The notes beneath the pieces were generated by a model that saw nothing but the letters and a program-made list of their open reading frames with translations, searched no databases and had not been told where the DNA came from. Of a DNA stretch of 64,000 bases, positions 59,359 to 64,000 are shown piece after piece; the first letter of the stretch is position 1; each line of letters starts with the position of its first letter. The translations under genes and the position numbers were made by a program. Source of the DNA: Candidatus Poribacteria bacterium (GTDB taxonomy: Bacteria > Poribacteria > WGA-4E > WGA-3G); the NCBI GenBank assembly GCA_003635185.1, contig PYJA01000113.1, positions 22,645-86,644 of the forward strand, in the 5' to 3' direction.

Positions 59359-59603
59359 TCCCGGTCCTCATGGACAAGGTCATCAATAAAATTCTCACGT
59401 TCTGTTTCGGTCATCGTGTCCCAATTCAACCCTCGTGACGCGCAGAGCCGTCGAACCTGTGATTCAGCATATTTCATTCGTTCTTCGTGCCCAACGCTTG
59501 CCTTTTCTGCGAGTGCAATTAGAATTGTTCGTTTTTCTTGCGGCGGCATCTGTTGGATAACATCAATAACTTGTTCGGTCGTTAATTCAATTGTGAGGTT
59601 CAT
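59346..59603 (-). CDS. Cognate antitoxin of the PIN toxin
   Basis: Start at ATG 59603 (MNLTIELTTEQVIDVIQQM), nine bases after AGGAG; the ATG at 59612 abuts the ribosome-binding site. The 85-aa acidic, mostly helical protein has QMPPQEKRTILIALAEKA, of the type paired with PIN_3 toxins in cyanobacteria and Poribacteria. It overlaps the toxin gene by 13 bases, so the two are translationally coupled. DNA-binding domain not identified. Confidence 0.8.
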   Translation of the reverse strand: MNLTIELTTEQVIDVIQQMPPQEKRTILIALAEKASVGHEERMKYAESQVRRLCASRGLNWDTMTETERENFIDDLVHEDRECNQ

Positions 59604-59752
59604 GCCAAACATCTCCTGAATTTTGAATCCTAATTCTAATCAGAATTTTCCTGAATGTAAAACCTTTCTAAAAGGAGCACTTTATGTATATTATATCATT
59701 TTTTTGTCAAATTAACAACTTGTTTTGAGTGTGTAAATATTTTGTCAGTTGT

Positions 59753-59932
59753 CTGAATCGCGGATTGTCACAGATTTCACGGATTTCGCGGATTATGACT
59801 ATGATGCTGACAGATTTTTCTGCCAGCAGAAGGGTATCGTTTGTCTATAGGACATCGGGACGCTGATTCGAGTCCAACACTTCATCGGACAGTGTGTTAA
59901 AATCCGCGCAATCTGCGCAATCCGCGATTCAG
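59753..59932. repeat. 180-bp MITE-like element with 14-bp inverted ends
   Basis: CTGAATCGCGGATT (59753-59766) and AATCCGCGATTCAG (59919-59932) are perfect inverted ends; inside are imperfect CACAGATTTCACGGATTTCGC and GCGCAATCTGCGCAATC arms. The flanks both contain GTAAATATTTTG. The rest of the 59613-60128 gap shows no gene. Confidence 0.75.
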
Positions 59933-60128
59933 ATAACACATGCCAAAAACTTTACACACCCGCCGCTACTCGGGGATTGTAAATATTTTGCCACTTGTCC
60001 GTTCATAGATTACGCAAATTCTGTCCGAACAATCTCCCGGTCACTCCTTATGCGTCAATTTTAACGCCACCCAGGCCGGTATCGATTAAATGTGTCGGAC
60101 CGATATTCCGATTCCTGAAAATCTATAA

Positions 60129-60998
60129 TTACTGTGTGTCACGATAATTTATCCATCCTATAAACATAGCTTCATCAACTGTGCTGCTAAGGATGAGTCC
60201 AATAAGATTGGGGTCTTGAATAGCAAGCCATATAAGCGCATCATCAACATCGTACATATTAAAATAACCACGTATCTTTTTCTTATCAGTGTTAAGAAAC
60301 GTAATAAACTTCTTTCGCTTACGACTTCTAAAGGATTCATAACCATCAGAATAGTGAGTAACCCACTTCTCAAGAGTCCCATTGGTCAAATCAGTCTTTT
60401 TTACAGGCCCCCCTCTAAGATGGAGCGGTTTATTTAAGAAATAATCAATTGGATCTCGCGCACAAATAGGAATTACATAGGTGTGTAACACTGTGGCTTT
60501 CCAATTTAAAAGATTCCGGTGTAGATACGCGAAATCATCTGGCTCAGGGGCTTCAATAAACCCATCAAAAATTGGACGATACAGTTCGGTTGGTATAGGT
60601 TGTGTTGTCCAAAATTCCTCTAACGTTTCAAATGGGGCATCTCTATGAAAAGTTCGCTTAAGATAATCTATATAAATTTGAGATCTCGTCAGAATTCGTA
60701 GGATTTCAAGGTTGTTTTCCAATATACTTCCTTCAAACAACTGTCTGAGTTCATCCAGTTCAACAAATAATTGTTTGTGCATCTCCTCAGCTATAGGTGG
60801 AATAACAGATTCGTTTTCAGGGTATGTTTCAATTATCTGACACTCCACAGGTAACTCCTTCTTAATTGGGTATGTAATAGTTTCTTCGTCTTCTATTAGA
60901 ACTGTTCCGCTTTTTTGCTTTTCTGTACAACTGAGTAAAGCGATTATACTAATGAATAAGAAGGGAATGAACAACATAATTGGCTGAAATCGTATCAT
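60129..60998 (-). CDS. Lipoprotein of unknown function
   Basis: This 289-aa protein starts MIRFQPIMLFIPFLFISIIALLSC, a lipobox (ALLSC, Cys ~24). It overlaps the preceding gene's stop as ATGA. The mature part is charged and mostly helical (MHKQLFVELDELRQLFEG, FETLEEFWTT, DGFIEAPEPDD), with KKIRGYFNMYDVDDALIWLAIQ near the end. No known domain is recognised. Third gene of an operon of unknown function. Confidence 0.65.
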   Translation of the reverse strand: MIRFQPIMLFIPFLFISIIALLSCTEKQKSGTVLIEDEETITYPIKKELPVECQIIETYPENESVIPPIAEEMHKQLFVELDELRQLFEGSILENNLEILRILTRSQIYIDYLKRTFHRDAPFETLEEFWTTQPIPTELYRPIFDGFIEAPEPDDFAYLHRNLLNWKATVLHTYVIPICARDPIDYFLNKPLHLRGGPVKKTDLTNGTLEKWVTHYSDGYESFRSRKRKKFITFLNTDKKKIRGYFNMYDVDDALIWLAIQDPNLIGLILSSTVDEAMFIGWINYRDTQ

Positions 60999-62170
60999 TT
61001 TGGTACCTCTTTCTGTGATGGTTTTCGGTTCAGTATATACCTTTCAAGTTCCAAGGCCAGTTCTGAATCTTCATCAAATAGTTTGTGGAGACCTTCCTCT
61101 AGACCATAACGATTTAAGGTTTCCATTGCAGAGTTGAATCGCGTTGATGAAAACTGTTCACGTAAGTAGACTTCCATATCTACATCAGAAATTTGGTATA
61201 CTTGTTCATCTTTTGAGAACTTTTTAGTTAAAGTCTTTTCAAACTCAATGTGTTCGTTACTTTTGTCGTCGCTTGATAGCATGTATTCATATAGTTCATC
61301 TTGCTGCCTCTCTATCGGTTGTGCTTGAGTTTGCAGTGTTTCTTCGGAATGCACTGCTTCGACAGAGATTGTGTCTTTTTGTGAAAATAACTCCGTGTTT
61401 CCTAATAAATCCTGCAGGGTAATAGGTGGAGGTATCTCTGTGAGATGCTTTCCATTGTCATCAATATAGATGACCTCATAACCTTTCGGATGAATGCCCT
61501 CATAGAGAAGAGCGTTTATTTGGTTTGCATCAAGACTTTCACCAAAAAACACAGCTCCTAACTTTTTTCTTTTCACATAAACGCGCCCAATTTTTGTTGG
61601 AAGGAATATTCGTTTATCAGTTCCAGCAAAAAGTCCCCCACTTACATCCGGATCTTCTTTGACCGCGGCGCGAAGTTGTTCGTATTCCCAAATTTTTCTC
61701 TCAATAAAAGCATCTTTGAACGTTTCCCAATCGTTAGTAGGTGGAATTCCAAAAACATCTGATGTCCAAATTTCGGGATCATTTTTAAGGTGAACTAACG
61801 CCCTCCGCGCCGCCATGTATCCAGAATAATCGTTAAAATTTTCTATGACAATGCCTCTTTTGAGAAGCATCTGAAGCCATTCTCGTTGCGGATAAGTTGC
61901 ATCTATTTCAGGATCCGCAGCAATTGTAGAATACGTTTTTAGTAATGCTTCAACAGTTTGCGGCCCGTTATATTGCTGAAAAGGATTGAACACAGTTTTA
62001 GAAGAGTATTTTTGAAACCGTTTATTTTCTACAAATGGTTCTGAGGTATCTTCACTCTTCTGTATAGACATTTCCAGCTCTGGAGGTAAGTGTGTACGGT
62101 TGAAAAAGTATCTAACACCTCCAATAACTCCCAAAAGAATCATTATCCCAAATAATACTTTGTACTTCAT
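60995..62170 (-). CDS. Membrane-anchored protein of unknown function
   Basis: Start at ATG 62170 (AAGGAG eight bases upstream); the supplied ORF begins in the previous gene. The 391-aa protein has an N-terminal anchor (VLFGIMILLGVIGGVRYFF) and a large soluble region: REWLQMLLKRGIVIENFNDYSGYMAARRALVHL, a glycine-poor helical middle, a GYEVIYIDDNGKHLTEIP stretch and a charged C-terminus. Family not recognised. It stands 31 bases after the previous gene's stop and overlaps the following lipoprotein gene by 4 bases. Confidence 0.65.
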   Translation of the reverse strand: MKYKVLFGIMILLGVIGGVRYFFNRTHLPPELEMSIQKSEDTSEPFVENKRFQKYSSKTVFNPFQQYNGPQTVEALLKTYSTIAADPEIDATYPQREWLQMLLKRGIVIENFNDYSGYMAARRALVHLKNDPEIWTSDVFGIPPTNDWETFKDAFIERKIWEYEQLRAAVKEDPDVSGGLFAGTDKRIFLPTKIGRVYVKRKKLGAVFFGESLDANQINALLYEGIHPKGYEVIYIDDNGKHLTEIPPPITLQDLLGNTELFSQKDTISVEAVHSEETLQTQAQPIERQQDELYEYMLSSDDKSNEHIEFEKTLTKKFSKDEQVYQISDVDMEVYLREQFSSTRFNSAMETLNRYGLEEGLHKLFDEDSELALELERYILNRKPSQKEVPK

Positions 62171-62201
62171 GAATATTCTCCTTTGAATGAGTGAGGCAGG
62201 C

Positions 62202-62912
62202 TTAGAACCTGCCGTGGGCACTTGCAGAATAAAATTCACGAATATTAACGTAAGTATAATTCGAAAGTGTTTCTGACGTAGTATACTGACGATTTCCAGC
62301 ACTGTCATTCCATACCTGTATCCAACAAGTGACTGATTCACGAGAATACGCATCGGTTCCATCACCATGGGTACCCCTAAGCACAGTAGATGCGTACCCC
62401 GTATGGTAACCATAGGGTAAATCACTCAAAGGATAACTAACAGTTGGATCGGATGCTGCACCGATATACATACTTGCAATTACTTCAAATCCATCGGAAT
62501 TTGTATATGTGAAAGCAAACGCATAAGCCCCTATTGTAACATAAAGCGGAGAATCTATTCTGCCGCCAGCATAAGCGTATTTGTCAGAGAAACGCCCTCC
62601 GAACGCTTCCATGCAAGCTTCATTAGTTTCATAAGATCCGTCGTCATTAAGCTGAAGCCAAATAGAATCAGTATTGCCATATGTGGGATTAGGTCCAACA
62701 GTAGCAGCAGCATCACCACTCCCTTCGTAGTATCCTGGAGGAGTTATATGCCCAATGAATATAATATTATTTAGGGCATAACTTCTACTTGACGATACAT
62801 ACGCCCAGTTTGAACAATAAACACCATTATCCGCATAAATCTTGTAAAATACAGTGCAAGTGACTATAATTACAACAAGAAATGAGACTCCGACTATTCT
62901 TTGAAATTTCAT
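62202..62912 (-). CDS. Secreted protein of unknown function
   Basis: This 236-aa protein has a signal-anchor-like N-terminus (VGVSFLVVIIVTCTVFYKIY) and a beta-rich mature part with many Tyr/Ser/Gly residues (YYEGSGDAAATVGPNPTYGN, AYAFAFTYTNSDGFEVIASM, SETLSNYTYVNIREFYSAS). AAAGGAG nine bases before ATG. It is first gene of the three-gene minus-strand operon, about 100 bases from the IS982 transposase. No family recognised; possibly a surface or matrix protein. Confidence 0.6.
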   Translation of the reverse strand: MKFQRIVGVSFLVVIIVTCTVFYKIYADNGVYCSNWAYVSSSRSYALNNIIFIGHITPPGYYEGSGDAAATVGPNPTYGNTDSIWLQLNDDGSYETNEACMEAFGGRFSDKYAYAGGRIDSPLYVTIGAYAFAFTYTNSDGFEVIASMYIGAASDPTVSYPLSDLPYGYHTGYASTVLRGTHGDGTDAYSRESVTCWIQVWNDSAGNRQYTTSETLSNYTYVNIREFYSASAHGRF

Positions 62913-63019
62913 TATTAATTTACTCCTTTTGACTTAATCATGATGCAACTGACAACAAAGTATTTTTTACCATGTTGCTTCACAGTCAATTTAAAATAAC
63001 GTGAGTTTGATAAATATTT

Positions 63020-63925
63020 TTAGAAGTTACATATCATTGGTACTTGACAGTCTTTTTCTTGAAGTTCTTTATGTTTGAGTGAAGGTTTCTTCTTCAGACA
63101 GGTATAAGCGATCAAGGCAGCAATTGTGTTCACTTGAAAGTTAACAGGACTTCTATGCCGTGTGTGTTGTATCTCTGTCTGACTTTTGAGTTCTTTATTC
63201 ACCGACTCAATGAGCATCCGTTTTTTTAGAAGTGCTGCGTCAGCATCAGAAAGCGGTTCAGGTTTCATGTTCTTACGCACCTTGTAAATGAGTGTCACAC
63301 CATCTTCTTGGAGTCTCTCCCGCAGATTTTTGTTGATATATCCTTTATCGGCAAATAGTTTGCCAAAGAGCCCTTGACATAACTGTGGCACAGGTTGCCT
63401 GTCATCTACGCTGCCCGCTGTCACCATAGCGGACAGAAGTTCGCCGTGGTCGTTGATAACAAGATGTAGTTTGAACCCATAGAACCACCCCATAGAGGTT
63501 TTAGAACGCTCCGCATAACCAGTGAAGACACGATGTGCTGAAATCCGACGATTGTGGCAGACCGACAGCGGTGTTGAATCTATGAAGGAAGTCCCACTAC
63601 ACTCGCCGAAACGGGTGTTCAAAAAAATAGACAACGGAACCAATACCTCTTGTGAGAGCTGCACAAAACGACTATAACTCACAAGGTTTGGAAACGCCCA
63701 ACGCAAGTGGCAGCAGACATAATCCTGATAATAGGCTTTAAAGTTTTTATACTGCTTATGATGAAAATGCACAAGTATCGTCATGACTTCGCTCGGATGA
63801 AGGCACCGGGGTCTACCACGTGTGTTGCGAGCTCCGAGTATTTCTGGCAACTGGTGTTGTGCTTGATATTGTTCATACACAAGAAAAAAGTCGTCAATTT
63901 CACAGAAAAGTGTTATAATATCCAT
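63020..63925 (-). CDS. IS982-family transposase
   Basis: Start at ATG 63925 (AAGGAGTTCTCTAATG); 301 aa. DDE elements are visible: GTSFIDSTPLSVCHNRR, KLFADKGYINKNL and RMLIESVNKELKSQTEIQHTRHR. The N-terminal region RGRPRCLHPSEVMTILVHFHHKQYKNFKAYY is the IS982 signature. The frame is intact and the gene looks recent. Terminal inverted repeats could not be identified with confidence; the right end may lie outside the window. Confidence 0.88.
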   Translation of the reverse strand: MDIITLFCEIDDFFLVYEQYQAQHQLPEILGARNTRGRPRCLHPSEVMTILVHFHHKQYKNFKAYYQDYVCCHLRWAFPNLVSYSRFVQLSQEVLVPLSIFLNTRFGECSGTSFIDSTPLSVCHNRRISAHRVFTGYAERSKTSMGWFYGFKLHLVINDHGELLSAMVTAGSVDDRQPVPQLCQGLFGKLFADKGYINKNLRERLQEDGVTLIYKVRKNMKPEPLSDADAALLKKRMLIESVNKELKSQTEIQHTRHRSPVNFQVNTIAALIAYTCLKKKPSLKHKELQEKDCQVPMICNF

Positions 63926-64000
63926 TAGAGAACTCCTTTGTTCGTATTTGATATACTTCATAATAACAAAGGAGCTCTCTATTTACCAGTTTTTAATTAT
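63020..64000 (-). mobile_element. IS982-type insertion sequence (right end probably beyond window)
   Basis: Intact transposase with its ribosome-binding site; the sequence to 64000 continues as possible element end (CTCTATTTACCAGTTTTT). It borders the promoter region of the three-gene operon at 60129-62912. Boundaries are approximate. Confidence 0.5.

Noticed and set aside
61000-62425. 476-aa version of the membrane protein ORF
   Set aside because: The first 85 codons overlap the secreted-protein gene in another frame; ATG 62170 has AAGGAG and a proper membrane anchor.

Overview
The window looks like a piece of a Candidatus Poribacteria-type (sponge or marine, PVC/FCB-adjacent) genome. This is an inference from gene content, not a database match. 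The clues are several secreted proteins ending in a FlgD/T9SS-like tail (NYPNPFNPETW), many sulfatases, phytanoyl-CoA dioxygenases (PhyH), LamG and WD40 secreted proteins, DUF433/DUF5615 and PIN toxin-antitoxin pairs, and an unusually dense set of palindromic, MITE-like intergenic repeats. Base composition is moderately AT-rich. Shine-Dalgarno sites (AGGAG) and sigma70-type TTGACA/TATAAT promoters are easy to read and fix several gene starts inside the supplied ORFs.

Layout. 1-6.6 kb: the end of an SDR oxidoreductase, a membrane multihaem cytochrome with TPRs, a WD40-cohesin-dockerin secreted protein, and an Rpn-like nuclease with a detached copy of its C-terminal domain. 6.6-14.2 kb: a TonB receptor, a decayed IS1-type transposase, a HigA relic, a 1002-aa secreted protein with a C-terminal sorting-like tail, and a PorV/PorQ-like outer-membrane protein. 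14.2-18.1 kb: a duplicated module of a small protein of unknown family plus a sulfatase; the second copy carries a retropepsin-like protease and a sulfatase relic. 18.1-30.4 kb: a Gfo/Idh dehydrogenase, two tandem RDD-PspA fusion proteins, a sulfatase, a PD-(D/E)XK-like protein ending inside a duplicated sulfatase tail, a DUF433/DUF5615 pair with a gutted toxin, a PhyH enzyme, a sulfatase with a chitobiase-C-like domain, a lactonase and a 15-blade WD40 protein. 30.7-34.6 kb (minus strand): two LamG proteins, a relic of a TPP enzyme and two tandem PhyH paralogues.

34.7-38.5 kb: a 625-bp non-coding element with perfect 19-bp inverted ends, then a three-copy tandem promoter/operator array, a structured leader and a three-gene operon of small, membrane-anchored and cysteine-rich secreted proteins of unknown function. 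38.8-40.7 kb: an STT3-like oligosaccharyltransferase whose start codon abuts a MITE. 41.0-52.5 kb: an 11-subunit complex I operon (nuoABCDHIJKLMN, no E/F/G), with different palindromic repeats in three of its gaps, an enlarged NuoI and a His-rich loop in NuoL. 52.5-59.6 kb: tRNA-Gln, a DUF1801 protein, tRNA-Glu, a DUF255 protein, an AAA ATPase plus putative nuclease pair, TrkA and a PIN toxin-antitoxin pair. 60.1-64 kb (minus strand): a three-gene operon of unrecognised secreted/lipoproteins downstream of an IS982-type transposase.

Best candidates for something new: the Rpn gene with a duplicated stand-alone C-terminal domain, the RDD-PspA tandem pair, the tandem promoter array with its cysteine-rich exported operon, and the AAA ATPase/nuclease-like pair. 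All functional calls are by eye from motifs; no database or alignment search was run.
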